From: Crocinitomicaceae bacterium
Lineage (GTDB): Bacteria > Bacteroidota > Bacteroidia > Flavobacteriales_D > Crocinitomicaceae
Reading direction: 5' to 3'
Length of the DNA stretch: 64,000 nt
NCBI GenBank assembly: GCA_022447585.1
Contig: JAKVAR010000006.1
Location: forward strand, 62,001-126,000
Positions 1 through 9,230 of this stretch are shown here, piece by piece (within the stretch, counting starts at the first letter, position 1; the number at the start of each line of letters is the position of its first letter). The notes below the pieces were generated by a model. It was not told the DNA's origin. It worked only from the letters and a program-made list of their open reading frames with translations, and searched no databases. The translations under genes were made by a program, and so were the position numbers.

Positions 1-87
1 GATGCCCGCGGTCAATCAATAAATATTTATGCTTCAAGATACAATCTTGATTGTCAAAAAGTAAGCCTTGATGGACATAGTCTTTAA
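1..87 (+). CDS. C-terminal tail of a gene cut by the window edge (uncertain)
   Basis: Frame 1 is open from the first base to a TAA at 85-87 and gives 28 residues ending in SLDGHSL. No family can be recognised from so short a tail, and an open stretch this short could be chance. The next 220 bases hold no open frame of note, which fits a gene end followed by a spacer before the T9SS protein. Confidence 0.3.
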   Translation, partial: DARGQSINIYASRYNLDCQKVSLDGHSL

Positions 88-311
88 TATCTTTGGTTTC
101 AAATTCCTTTTTATTGCATGGTCTTATTTTAGCTCTATTGGTATTCTTTAAAGAAAAAATAAGCGACTAAAAATACACATGAGTCCTAGTAGAATTGGTA
201 TCTTGCTTATTGATTTTTTAGTATCTTCAAACCATTCAGTTAACCTTAGAACCAATAAAAATCAGTTAAGAAATAACCAACTTAAATTTCAACTGAAAAT
301 TCGTTAATGAA

Positions 312-1934
312 ATGAAAATAAATTTGTCAACAAGAATCCTAACTTTCACCTGGTTTATATGTTCTTTTAGTATGGTAATTGCACAATCCTGGAGTAAATC
401 ATTTACAGCGGGAGGCTACGATTCAAACAATAAATTCTTAGGTGGTTCCGAGGTTTTACAATTGGTTAATCATAAAAATAAATTATTTGCGTCTGTCGGA
501 TATTGGCAAGATGAGAATAACATTTGGTATGGGGGAACAAATAACAACATTGGATGGGGGCAAATTAATAGACTCGATAATACGTCTGCTAATTGGCAGG
601 AAGATTTGTTTCTCGGCGCAAGCTTTCTTCGGCCTGAAATACTTAAACAAATAATTTTCACAAAAGACCAATTTGGTAATTTACTGTCATATCCTGATAC
701 AGTTTTAATTTGCGCAGGATACTCTCCAAATTATATTTCTAACCAAGTAGTGGTAAAGAGTTTCGTACGAAATGATTCGAATGGAACATGGGGAGAAAGT
801 GAAATAGTACAGGGAGGGTTCCCTGCAGGTGAAAACTATTCCATTCGAGATATTGAAATGTATGTGGACCAACAAACTGGGTTAGAATACGTATTTGCTA
901 CTATTGGTACCCAAGGAATCTATAAAGGAAAATACAACCCAGCCACCCCAGGGAAAATCAATTGGGTTTCAACAGCAGAATTTGGCCCCTTAAGTATTAG
1001 ACCTTTAGGTATTGAAGTGGCAAATGGTGCTCTCCATTTTTCATCAGGAAGTAAACTATATAGACGAATTGATGGAGTTTCACCAAGCTATGTTGTAGAA
1101 CATGACTTTAGTGACCTTGGCGCCACAATTAATCCTGCGGTGGGCGGGATTAGAGGCTTAACGGCAATCGATAATCCTAGTGGAGTTGATGATGACTTTC
1201 TCTTAATGTGGTGCCCTAACGGCCAATCCCAAGGTATTATATATCGACTCGAACCAGATGGTCTTGGAGGATTCAATCGCATTTACGAAGCCAAATTATC
1301 CTTGTTGATCGCGAATTTTTTAGCGGGTTCAAGTGCAAGCTATGTTCTTGGAGCATACAATGAGTTTTACGAACATATTGATCCAATAAGCAACAATAAG
1401 ATTCACCTTGTGGGTTTTGAAGCAAATATATCAGGAGGTGGACACCCTCAATGGAACGGCTATTATAAAGGTGGTTTGTTTGCTATACGAGACTCAAATG
1501 GTCAGTATTCCATAGAAGAAATAAATGGAACCATTGGCTCAAATGATACGGCCCTTGTTGCTAATAGGTGCTATGTCGCTTCTCCTTTTCCAGATGAATC
1601 TGCAATCTATTTTGGTGGATTTGATCCAAACAGTAACTCTTCTACGAACATGGCTTGGGTATATAAAAAAGAATTTCCAATAAATGCAATGGAAGATATT
1701 ACTTTACATCAAAACAATTTTGTTATTTATCCCAATCCCACTAATAATGAACTTTATATTGAAAGTGACAATGGTGCCGATTATGAATTCAATATAATTA
1801 ATCTTCTAGGAGAAAGCGTAGCATCTGGCAGGTTAAATGGGAAAATCGAAACTATTGATATTACAGCTTTATCCCCTAATGTTTATATTGTTAGAATTGC
1901 CAATAAATCAATTATATTTGTTAAAACAAACTAA
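312..1934 (+). CDS. secreted protein with T9SS type A sorting domain
   Basis: A 540-residue protein with an N-terminal signal peptide (hydrophobic core around residues 9-24, ending AQS). The C-terminal ~75 residues form a T9SS sorting domain: the YPNPTNNELYI motif near residue 470, then NLLGESVASG and a closing IVRIANKS strand. The middle is rich in Gly, Asn and aromatic residues and probably folds as a beta-propeller or beta-sandwich, but no named domain is visible. It should be exported through the Sec and type IX pathways and be surface-bound or released. The substrate is unknown. It stands alone, 160 bases before the CobW-like gene. Confidence 0.88.
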   Translation: MKINLSTRILTFTWFICSFSMVIAQSWSKSFTAGGYDSNNKFLGGSEVLQLVNHKNKLFASVGYWQDENNIWYGGTNNNIGWGQINRLDNTSANWQEDLFLGASFLRPEILKQIIFTKDQFGNLLSYPDTVLICAGYSPNYISNQVVVKSFVRNDSNGTWGESEIVQGGFPAGENYSIRDIEMYVDQQTGLEYVFATIGTQGIYKGKYNPATPGKINWVSTAEFGPLSIRPLGIEVANGALHFSSGSKLYRRIDGVSPSYVVEHDFSDLGATINPAVGGIRGLTAIDNPSGVDDDFLLMWCPNGQSQGIIYRLEPDGLGGFNRIYEAKLSLLIANFLAGSSASYVLGAYNEFYEHIDPISNNKIHLVGFEANISGGGHPQWNGYYKGGLFAIRDSNGQYSIEEINGTIGSNDTALVANRCYVASPFPDESAIYFGGFDPNSNSSTNMAWVYKKEFPINAMEDITLHQNNFVIYPNPTNNELYIESDNGADYEFNIINLLGESVASGRLNGKIETIDITALSPNVYIVRIANKSIIFVKTN

Positions 1935-2096
1935 GCTATATGCTTAGTTGTTGCTTCAGCGATAAATCAAGGGGAAACTTCGCATTATTCTCTCAAATAC
2001 GTCTATCTTTAATATTAAATAATTGTGTCGTTTTCAATTTAAAAAGAAACCCAAATAGAATTAATAAATTCGCTAAGGGAACAAATAGCTAAAACA

Positions 2097-3302
2097 ATGA
2101 ATAAAATAAAAAAAGTTCCGGTAGTCATTCTAAATGGATTCCTCGGTTCTGGTAAAACAACTCTTTTTAGAAGTCTTCTCGCTCAATCCAAAAAGAAGAA
2201 CATCCCTGTTTCCGCAATTGTAAACGACATGAGCGAGCTTGATGTTGATGGAGAATTACTTGGTAACACAGATATTGTAGAAGATGATAGTAGCATATTG
2301 GAATCTATATCATCCTGCGTTCTCAGTAGTAAAACAGGAATAAAAAAACTCGATGATTCAATTCAGAAGTTATTACGAAATACAACACCTGAATTAATTA
2401 TCATTGAGACTTCCGGAAGTTGTCATCCCATGCCTCTTATTGAGTATTTCAAAGGACAGAATCAGGTGCAACTGACAGGGGTTTTTGTTCTTGTTGATAG
2501 CTTTATGTTAAAACACGACTTTAATTATGGAGAAAGCCTCATCCCTCAAATGAAGGGGAATATAGCTGAAGGAAAAAGGGATACGATAAATCTATTGGTT
2601 GAACAAATCTTATTTTGTAGTCATTTGTTTATTACTAAAACCGATAAAATAGAAGAAGAAAAATTACCTCACATCGCTACGCACGTGCAACAAATTAATC
2701 CATTAGTATCTGTTCACTCTGTACTTTTTGGTAGACTTACTTTAGAATCTTTATTTGAATTAGACGAATATAATTATTCAAATGTTGCTCAATTAACCAC
2801 AGAGTTAGAATCAATTTTAGAGTCTGAGGAAAACGCTGATAGTCCCTATGATTTAGCAACCAGAGTTATTAAGGATGACCGACCATTCCACCCTCAGCGT
2901 CTATGGGACATTTGCCATCAATACTTGGATAAACGCATTTATCGAAGTAAAGGTTTTTTCTGGTTGGCAAGTCGAGATAAGCATTCTTTATTATGGCAGC
3001 AGGCTGCAGGTGGTATTAGTCTAGAGTTGATTGGCTCTTGGAGGATAGGAATTGTAGAAGATGAGAATCATAACCTTTCGGAAATGGAAATAGAACAGTT
3101 AAAACAAATGATTTCGGAAAAAACCGGGCGTTTTGGTGATAGGCATTGCGAATTAACCGTAATTGGAGACAAATCGCAAGTAAATCAGTTTACAGATAAG
3201 CTAAATACTTGCTTTCTCACTGAAGATGAAATTAAGCTTTGGGAAGAGGGGTATGAATTTGATGACCCGTGGCCAAAAAATATCATTGAAAGAGTAAGTT
3301 AA
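2097..3302 (+). CDS. CobW/COG0523-family GTPase lacking the CxCC motif
   Basis: A 401-residue G3E GTPase. The Walker A motif GFLGSGKT is at residues 14-21, the ETSGS motif near 104-108, and the TKTD guanine-specificity motif at 180-183. A CobW_C domain follows from about residue 270 (RPFHPQRLW, then FFWLASR). Relatives deliver zinc or other metals to target proteins and normally bind the metal through a CxCC motif between the Walker A and ETSG motifs. Here that stretch (residues 71-78) reads ISSCVLSS with a single Cys74. The GTPase core looks intact, so the gene is probably functional, but its metal chemistry may differ. No metal-transport gene is adjacent, and the partner is unknown. Confidence 0.88.
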   Translation: MNKIKKVPVVILNGFLGSGKTTLFRSLLAQSKKKNIPVSAIVNDMSELDVDGELLGNTDIVEDDSSILESISSCVLSSKTGIKKLDDSIQKLLRNTTPELIIIETSGSCHPMPLIEYFKGQNQVQLTGVFVLVDSFMLKHDFNYGESLIPQMKGNIAEGKRDTINLLVEQILFCSHLFITKTDKIEEEKLPHIATHVQQINPLVSVHSVLFGRLTLESLFELDEYNYSNVAQLTTELESILESEENADSPYDLATRVIKDDRPFHPQRLWDICHQYLDKRIYRSKGFFWLASRDKHSLLWQQAAGGISLELIGSWRIGIVEDENHNLSEMEIEQLKQMISEKTGRFGDRHCELTVIGDKSQVNQFTDKLNTCFLTEDEIKLWEEGYEFDDPWPKNIIERVS

Positions 3303-3426
3303 ATTAATCATTGCTGTAGGTGGCTTTTTTATTTTCAATATATAATGTCATATTCTTTTTCAACTTTATGGAAATTTTTACTAAAATGAATGAAATTCTC
3401 ATTGCAGTTAGTCTTATTTTTTAAAT

Positions 3427-4221
3427 ATGAATAGACTCCTCTTATTTCTTTTTTGTACATTTCTATTTGTTAATCGCAGTACCGCAAATACTTCTTGTAA
3501 ATTCAATAATGGTCCATCTAATGAACATGTTTTAAACCAAGTTTCATCCGTAATTGAATCAAAAAGAATATTATTATCAGAACCTAAAAACGACTCGATA
3601 AGAATGTTGAAATTGGGTTCATATAAAAATGGTGAAATCAGGCCAGCCAATTTGCACGGTGATTGGTGGGGGATGTTCATTGAAGAGGATAGTACATATT
3701 TTCGAAAAGTTGAAGTTCTATTTACAGCTCTTGAGCCTGATGTGCAATACGATTGGGAATGGTCAATTTCTGTAGAAAACGACGAGAAATGTGATTGGCT
3801 TATTCAAGGTATTGACTTTGTTGGAGCCGCTGTTAAATATGAAAGTTCTACAAATAGAAGTTATGGTGGCGGAAACCTTCGAGAACCGAAGAAAATTTGT
3901 ATAGATGCAGTTTATTCCTGTTTTATCTCTGATCATCTTAATGATGATTTAGGTTACCAGTTTATCTATACAAATGAGGAAGGAGAGTCACAACAAGTAA
4001 TTAGATATTTAGGATACTCTGAAGCTTACATGCAAGAGGCAACTCCTATTTATGTCGATATCGATTGGATTGGTGATATGGATGGTGATGGTTTTAATGA
4101 TTTTATTTTGAGTTACAATTCGTCAGAGTTAGAACATAAGACAGCTCTGTATTTATCTTCCAAAGCTGAAGAGGGTGAATTGGTGAAAGAAGTCGCTTTT
4201 GTAATGGATCGTGGTTGTTAA
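3427..4221 (+). CDS. secreted protein of unknown function with a calcium-loop-like motif
   Basis: A 264-residue protein with a cleavable signal peptide (MNRLLLFLFCTFLFVNRS, residues 1-18). No family was recognised. Near the C-terminus the stretch WIGDMDGDGFNDFIL has the DxDxDG pattern of calcium-binding loops seen in FG-GAP and similar repeats; a comparable motif occurs in the lipoprotein at 28594-29349. Several cysteines (CKF, CDW, CID, CF, GC) suggest an exported, oxidised protein. It follows the CobW-like gene on the same strand after 124 bases, with no clear sign of co-transcription. Confidence 0.72.
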   Translation: MNRLLLFLFCTFLFVNRSTANTSCKFNNGPSNEHVLNQVSSVIESKRILLSEPKNDSIRMLKLGSYKNGEIRPANLHGDWWGMFIEEDSTYFRKVEVLFTALEPDVQYDWEWSISVENDEKCDWLIQGIDFVGAAVKYESSTNRSYGGGNLREPKKICIDAVYSCFISDHLNDDLGYQFIYTNEEGESQQVIRYLGYSEAYMQEATPIYVDIDWIGDMDGDGFNDFILSYNSSELEHKTALYLSSKAEEGELVKEVAFVMDRGC

Positions 4222-4316
4222 TTTAGAAAGTTCTAATAAAATGACGATTGTTTTCAAGTTATACAGCTGTTTATCTTAAGTATGAGATACTGGGTTTTAA
4301 TGCAGTTTAGCTTTTG

Positions 4317-4735
4317 TTAAATCTTGTTTTTTTCAGGATCTAATATCCCATCAAATATTTTGTCAAGAGTTTCTCTCATTTTTCTTGCAGTTTCTTTGCC
4401 AATCTGATTTTAGTTTCTGTCATTCCTATTTTATCATTGAGGAAAGCAACTAAGATGTCTTCAAAATCATCCTGATAGACTTCCTCTAAAATATAAGCAG
4501 CTAATTCAGTCCCAGCTCTTGAATATGAGCATTTGAACCCAGGAATAGTATCTATACTTATCTTATCCAAATCCTTTAGAAATGTCTCTTTATCATATTC
4601 TTTTAGTATTGAATTAATTTTTGAAGGTGTATCTTTTTTGAGGAAATCAATTGTTAACAGGTCTTCGAGACTGTTCGGGAGAATATTTGGTAGGCCACTT
4701 GAATGGGTTAATAAATGCTTAAACAAAAGGTTCAA
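4317..4735 (-). pseudogene. remnant of a serine beta-lactamase-fold hydrolase
   Basis: The open part (4376-4735) begins at a TTG directly after an in-frame TGA. It encodes HLLTHSSGLPN, the hallmark of class C beta-lactamase/penicillin-binding-protein-like hydrolases, and later YSRAGTELAAYILEEVY, which matches the YxN-x-G region with Asn replaced by Arg. The upstream SxxK active-site segment is absent and the C-terminal part of the domain is missing. After the stop at 4376-4378 another frame continues (KMRETLDKIFDG) to 4317, consistent with a frameshift. It has lost catalytic residues and is almost certainly non-functional. It lies divergent to pnuC. Confidence 0.6.
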
Positions 4736-4794
4736 TCACAGTTGATGGGAGTAATATATTCTATATTGAATTTAGTTTTCTGTTAACTTTGTCA

Positions 4795-5442
4795 ATGATG
4801 GAAGGAATGGGATTTTTTGAAACCTTGTTAGGCTATGTGCTGGAAACATCCATGCTAGAATGGATTGCTGTGGTTACAGGTCTGATTTATGTAATATTAG
4901 CATCATATCAATCCTTATGGTGCTGGTTTTTTGCCATTATTTCCTCAGGTTTGTATGTATATATTTGTATTGATTTTGACCTTTACATCGAATCGGGGTT
5001 GCAACTATTTTATGTTGCAATGGCTATTCTAGGTTGGTTCAGTTGGAAAAAAACAGAAGTATCTCAAACAGATAATCGTAATTTGAATGCTGCTAAAAAC
5101 GTATCAACAATAGAAGTCTGGAGCTTGAAAATTCATCTCATTAATATTATCGTAAGTGGGGTCGCAGCATTTATTCTTGGATGGATATTTGAAAACTATA
5201 CGAATCAAAGTAATCCATACATGGATTCTTTCACAACGATCTTTAGTTTACTCGCCACTTTTATGGTTACAAAGCGTGTACTAGAAAATTGGATTTATTG
5301 GATCGTTATTGATTTAGTTGCTATCTTTCTTTATTCAAGTAGAGGCTTATATTTATCCTCTATACTTTACACCTTGTTTACTTTTCTTGCTGTTTTCGGA
5401 CTTCTATCTTGGTACAAAGAATATAAATCTTCATTGTCATGA
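4795..5442 (+). CDS. pnuC: PnuC-family nicotinamide riboside (or thiamine) transporter
   Basis: About 216 residues with some seven hydrophobic segments and the PnuC-family pattern LEWIAVVTGLIYVILA and WCWFFAIISSGLYV, which carries the family's conserved tryptophans. Family members are energy-independent uptake channels for vitamin-like nucleosides whose substrate is trapped by a cytoplasmic kinase. The kinase-like gene overlaps its 3' end by four bases (ATGA), so the two are translationally coupled. A thiamine riboswitch lies just downstream; Bacteroidota also have a thiamine-specific variant (PnuT), so thiamine is a possible substrate. The frame opens at TTG 4789, but ATG 4795 or 4798 is the more likely start. 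Confidence 0.83.
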   Translation: MMEGMGFFETLLGYVLETSMLEWIAVVTGLIYVILASYQSLWCWFFAIISSGLYVYICIDFDLYIESGLQLFYVAMAILGWFSWKKTEVSQTDNRNLNAAKNVSTIEVWSLKIHLINIIVSGVAAFILGWIFENYTNQSNPYMDSFTTIFSLLATFMVTKRVLENWIYWIVIDLVAIFLYSSRGLYLSSILYTLFTFLAVFGLLSWYKEYKSSLS

Positions 5443-5948
5443 TTCGTATCGCCTTTACCGGACCTGAATCTTCAGGAAAATCGACCTTAGCAAAAGCAAT
5501 CTCCAAATCGATGAATGGACAATATGTCGAAGAGTTTGCGCGAAGCTACCTAGAGGAAAATGGTCCAGATTACGATATTGGTGATTTAGACATTATGGCC
5601 AAAGGGCATGCTCAATCCATCTTAAGAGCCTCGAATTCAATTCAATTGATTGATACAGACTTCGTAGTTTTTAAAATTTGGTCAGAATATAAGTATGGCG
5701 CAGCTTCTGCGTTTATACATCGATTAGTAAGTGAAAATTGGTTCGATTTGCATGTCTTATGCACTCCGGACATAACTTGGGAGCCCGATGATTTGCGTGA
5801 AAACCCGGATGATAGAGACATCCTGTTTCAACAATACATAGGAGCATTCAAAAAATTGCGTAAACCATATTTAATTGTTCAGGGACCGCTTGCCAAAAGA
5901 CAAAAGAAATTAGAAGAGGCCATCAATAAATTATGCAGAATATCTTAG
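5439..5948 (+). CDS. NadR-like nicotinamide riboside kinase / AAA ATPase
   Basis: A 169-residue P-loop protein. The Walker A GPESSGKS lies at residues 8-15, followed by YVEEFARSYLEE and LIDTDFVVFKIW, the pattern of the C-terminal ribosylnicotinamide-kinase domain of NadR. Family members phosphorylate nicotinamide riboside after PnuC uptake, trapping it as NMN for NAD synthesis. The gene overlaps pnuC by ATGA, which supports a transporter-kinase pair. The adenylyltransferase and HTH domains of full NadR are absent. Because a TPP riboswitch follows, a role in thiamine metabolism cannot be excluded. Confidence 0.8.
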   Translation: MIRIAFTGPESSGKSTLAKAISKSMNGQYVEEFARSYLEENGPDYDIGDLDIMAKGHAQSILRASNSIQLIDTDFVVFKIWSEYKYGAASAFIHRLVSENWFDLHVLCTPDITWEPDDLRENPDDRDILFQQYIGAFKKLRKPYLIVQGPLAKRQKKLEEAINKLCRIS

Positions 5949-5960
5949 TTTTGTATCGTC

Positions 5961-6040
5961 TCTAAGGGGTGCTATGTCTAAAGACAGGCTGAGATTATAC
6001 CCATTGACCTGATCTGGATAATGCCAGCGCAGGGATTTGA
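5961..6040 (+). promoter_or_regulatory. TPP riboswitch (THI element)
   Basis: The sequence carries the conserved pieces of the thiamine pyrophosphate aptamer in order: CTAAGGGGTGC, then GGCTGAGATTATACCC, then ACCTGATCTGGATAATGCC and AGCGCAGGGA. It lies between the kinase-like gene and the TonB-dependent receptor and points towards the receptor, so binding of TPP should reduce receptor expression. The upstream pnuC-kinase pair is not under this element. Confidence 0.93.
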
Positions 6041-6045
6041 CTTAA

Positions 6046-6079
6046 GCTAATTATTAATATACATAGAATTAGCCCCTTA
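6046..6079 (+). promoter_or_regulatory. candidate riboswitch expression platform
   Basis: GCTAATT (6046-6052) can pair with AATTAGC (6067-6073). CCCCTTA (6073-6079) is an exact complement of TAAGGGG (5963-5969) in the aptamer's 5' strand, so the two structures could be mutually exclusive. There is no good U-tract after the hairpin, which argues for a translational switch or weak termination. The pairing was seen by eye and not folded. Confidence 0.4.
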
Positions 6080-6098
6080 TTCTTGTTAAAAAGTTTCT

Positions 6099-8552
6099 AT
6101 GACAACAAGAATAGTAATAATGATCTGTGGTATTTTCCTTGTGCCACTTGTCTGTTTTTCGCAATCGATTAAAGGAAAAATCACAAACGAAGAAGGATCT
6201 CCAATCTACGGTGTGAAAATTCACGTTGAAAACACGTATTTAGTAACCTATACCGATCCTGATGGAATGTATGAAATCAAAAAGCTTCCTTCAGGTGCCG
6301 TGCGTATAATTTATACGATGCCAGGTTATGAGTCACTTTTTATTAACCAAGAAATAAAAACCTCTTCCCAGATGGAATTGAATCAAGTAATGATGTATTC
6401 GGTTCAAAACCTCAAGGAAATTGCTGTGATTCAGATAAAAGCGGATGAGAAAACTCCAACCACCTATAAGAACTTAGACCTAGAGGAGATTAATAAGCGT
6501 AATTTTGGGCAAGATCTACCTATGATATTGCGTTTTACGCCCTCTACCGTTTCTACATCAGATGCGGGTGCAGGAATTGGATATACAGGAATTCGCATAA
6601 GAGGTGTGGACCCAACAAGAACCAATGTAACTATTAACGGTATTCCACTAAATGATTCGGAATCTCATGGTGTGTTCTGGGTTAATATGCCTGATTTTTC
6701 TTCTTCAGCACAATCTATACAAATACAAAGAGGAGTGGGTACCTCTGCGAATGGAGCTGCGGCTTTCGGAGCAAGTATTAATGTTAACACCAATAAAACA
6801 CGCCCTGTTGCCTATGGAGAGATCGACAATGGTTTTGGCTCATTCAATACTTGGAGACACACAGTTAAAGCAGGTACTGGATTAATTAATAAGAAATTTT
6901 CTTTGAATGCGCGACTTTCTAAAATTGCTTCAGAAGGTTACATAGATCGTGCTTCATCTGACTTGAAATCCTTTTATTTAGATGGAACATGGCAAGGAAA
7001 AAAAAGTTCACTAACAGCAAATATTTTCAGCGGTAAAGAACGCACATATCAATCATGGTATGGGACACCACAATCTGTTATTGAGGGAAATCAGGAAGAG
7101 ATTCTTGCATATGCGGATCGAAACTACATCTTTGGAGATGATCGCGACAACTTATTGAATAGCGGACGTACTTACAACTTTTATACCTATGAAAATGAGG
7201 TAGACAACTACCAGCAAGATCATTATCAATTACACTTTTCACACCGATTCAATTCAAAATTAAGGTTTAATCTTAAAGGACATTATACGCGCGGTAAGGG
7301 GTATTTTGAACAATTCCGAAATAACGATGACTTCTCAGATTATGGCTTACAGCCATTGATTTTTAGTTCTGACACCATAACATCAGGAGACTTCATTCGT
7401 CGCCGCTGGTTAGATAATCATTTCTTCGGTGGTATTTTCTCTTTAAATTATGAGAAAGGAAATTTTGATTTGGTCACTGGAGGTGGTGCGAATCAATATT
7501 TAGGTGGACACTTCGGCGAAATCATATGGGCAGAATATGCTTCTAATAGTGCACTTGGAACCGAATATTACAACAACGATGGAAATAAATTCGAGGCGCA
7601 AGGATACATAAAGGGGACGTATAGACACAAAAAAACGACATTGTTTGCAGACATTCAATACCGCCATATAGCATACCAATTCTTAGGGATAGATGAAGTG
7701 AATGGCTCATTGGAAGAAATAACGCAAGAAGCAGAATTTAACTTCATTAACCCAAAAGCAGGATTGATGATTGATTTTAATAGTTCGAATAATGCATATA
7801 TATCTGTTGCCATGTCAAATAGGGAGCCTGTCCGCGCAGACTTTCGCGAGAACACCCCGATGAATCGCCCAAAACACGAACAACTAACCAACTTGGAAGC
7901 TGGTTATAGATATAAGTCACGTAAATTCATGGCAAATGCTAATTTCTATTACATGATGTATCAGAATCAATTAGTCCTTACTGGTGAATTAAATGATGTT
8001 GGGGGAGCAACGCGTGTTAATGTGGACGATAGTTATCGTATGGGAATAGAATTGGACGCAGGTTACAAACTGTTTAAGAACCTCATGCTGGCAGGTAACT
8101 TGACGCTGAGTCAAAATAAGATTGCTGAATTTACCGAATACGTTGACAATTATGATACTGGTACACCTGATCAAATTGTTCATACAAACACGGACTTATC
8201 TTTCTCTCCAAATTTAATTGGAGCATTGGTGTTAAATTATAAGCCTGTGAAAGGTCTTGAGGTTGAGTTTACGTCCAAATTTGTAGGACAACAATTCTTA
8301 GATAACACTTCCTCTCAAGATCGTAAAATTGATGCATATAACTTCTCGAACTTACGTTTATCTTATACACTACATGATGTATTGTTTAAAGAAATGACGA
8401 TTGGAATTCAAGCGAACAATGTTTTTAATCAGTTGTATGAAAACAATGGATATACTTGGGGATATGTCGTTGATGACACAAGAACAATTGAAAACTTTTA
8501 TTATCCTCAGGCAGGCAGAAACTTTATGACTCGCCTTACGATTAAACTGTAA
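6099..8552 (+). CDS. TonB-dependent outer membrane receptor, probably for thiamine
   Basis: An 817-residue receptor. A signal peptide (about residues 1-21, ending VCFSQ) is followed by a carboxypeptidase-regulatory-like domain (SIKGKITNEEGSPIYGVKI). The plug domain (GYTGIRIRGVDPTRTNVTI, then IQIQRGVGTSANGAAAFGA) lies near residues 120-230, then a long beta-barrel ending in FMTRLTIKL with a terminal hydrophobic residue. Substrate assignment rests on the TPP riboswitch in its leader, the usual arrangement for Bacteroidota thiamine receptors. It should bring thiamine or a phosphate ester across the outer membrane using ExbBD-TonB energy; pnuC upstream may handle the inner membrane step. Confidence 0.9.
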   Translation: MTTRIVIMICGIFLVPLVCFSQSIKGKITNEEGSPIYGVKIHVENTYLVTYTDPDGMYEIKKLPSGAVRIIYTMPGYESLFINQEIKTSSQMELNQVMMYSVQNLKEIAVIQIKADEKTPTTYKNLDLEEINKRNFGQDLPMILRFTPSTVSTSDAGAGIGYTGIRIRGVDPTRTNVTINGIPLNDSESHGVFWVNMPDFSSSAQSIQIQRGVGTSANGAAAFGASINVNTNKTRPVAYGEIDNGFGSFNTWRHTVKAGTGLINKKFSLNARLSKIASEGYIDRASSDLKSFYLDGTWQGKKSSLTANIFSGKERTYQSWYGTPQSVIEGNQEEILAYADRNYIFGDDRDNLLNSGRTYNFYTYENEVDNYQQDHYQLHFSHRFNSKLRFNLKGHYTRGKGYFEQFRNNDDFSDYGLQPLIFSSDTITSGDFIRRRWLDNHFFGGIFSLNYEKGNFDLVTGGGANQYLGGHFGEIIWAEYASNSALGTEYYNNDGNKFEAQGYIKGTYRHKKTTLFADIQYRHIAYQFLGIDEVNGSLEEITQEAEFNFINPKAGLMIDFNSSNNAYISVAMSNREPVRADFRENTPMNRPKHEQLTNLEAGYRYKSRKFMANANFYYMMYQNQLVLTGELNDVGGATRVNVDDSYRMGIELDAGYKLFKNLMLAGNLTLSQNKIAEFTEYVDNYDTGTPDQIVHTNTDLSFSPNLIGALVLNYKPVKGLEVEFTSKFVGQQFLDNTSSQDRKIDAYNFSNLRLSYTLHDVLFKEMTIGIQANNVFNQLYENNGYTWGYVVDDTRTIENFYYPQAGRNFMTRLTIKL

Positions 8553-8575
8553 TTGGATGAAAAGCAATTGATCAA

Positions 8576-8620
8576 ATACTCAAGAATCAGAATGAAACTA
8601 CCAATCTAATTCTTGAGTAT
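8576..8620. terminator. 12-bp inverted repeat, possible terminator of the receptor gene
   Basis: ATACTCAAGAAT at 8576-8587 is repeated exactly in inverse at 8609-8620 with a 21-base loop, 24 bases after the receptor stop codon. No long U-tract follows, so it may stabilise the transcript end rather than terminate on its own. Confidence 0.45.
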
Positions 8621-9136
8621 TAAGCTATCTTTAAATGTTGCCTACAAGATTGATAGTGTTATACCCTTTGGGAGATCGATTAAAAAAAGGCCTGTGATTA
8701 AATGAATAAAACTATTATGGTTTAATTAGTTTTTTATTTCACTGTAATGTTCTCTGTTTTCTTACGTTTTAAGCCTTAATTAAATAATCCTTTCTCTTTG
8801 ATATTTTGATGGCCTGTCTATTTTTCAAGACCATAGGATGATTTAGATTCTTCATAAACTTATTATCAACTCCTCATAGGACATTATGTATGAAAAACAC
8901 GATTCGTGTCAAGCAGTGAGTCGTGCTAATTAGACTCCCTTTTTTTTATGCGGAAATTATTTGTGCCAAAATAGGATAGTTAAATAGTGTAACTTGGTTA
9001 CAAATATTGATTCCAAGGCATAAGCTCATAATTTTCAACTACTTTCAAAAAAGTAACACATTTTACATTCAATTTTTGTAACTTTCAATTATGAATGCTA
9101 GAAATGCTTATCTGATCCTAACATACTTCCTAAACG
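8621..9136. other. long AT-rich intergenic region without a recognised gene
   Basis: No open frame with coding character was found on either strand. A weak hairpin around 8932-8942 (GAGTC, later GACTC) precedes a run of eight T at about 8943-8950, possibly a terminator on the plus strand. The promoter of the protease gene probably lies in the last 200 bases, but no clean TAnnTTTG box was found. Confidence 0.5.
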
Positions 9137-9157
9137 AAATGTAGCTACGCTACATTT
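9137..9157. repeat. perfect 9-bp hairpin upstream of the S8 protease gene
   Basis: AAATGTAGC (9137-9145), the 3-base spacer TAC and GCTACATTT (9149-9157) form a near-perfect palindrome 73 bases before the protease start codon. It could be an operator or a 5'-UTR hairpin. No U-tract long enough for a terminator follows. Confidence 0.5.
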
Positions 9158-9230
9158 TCATTTACTACTTCCGTCTGTTGGCTAATGTACTTATCCACAG
9201 ATTTTTTTTACCCTTTTAATTTCTTAAAAA

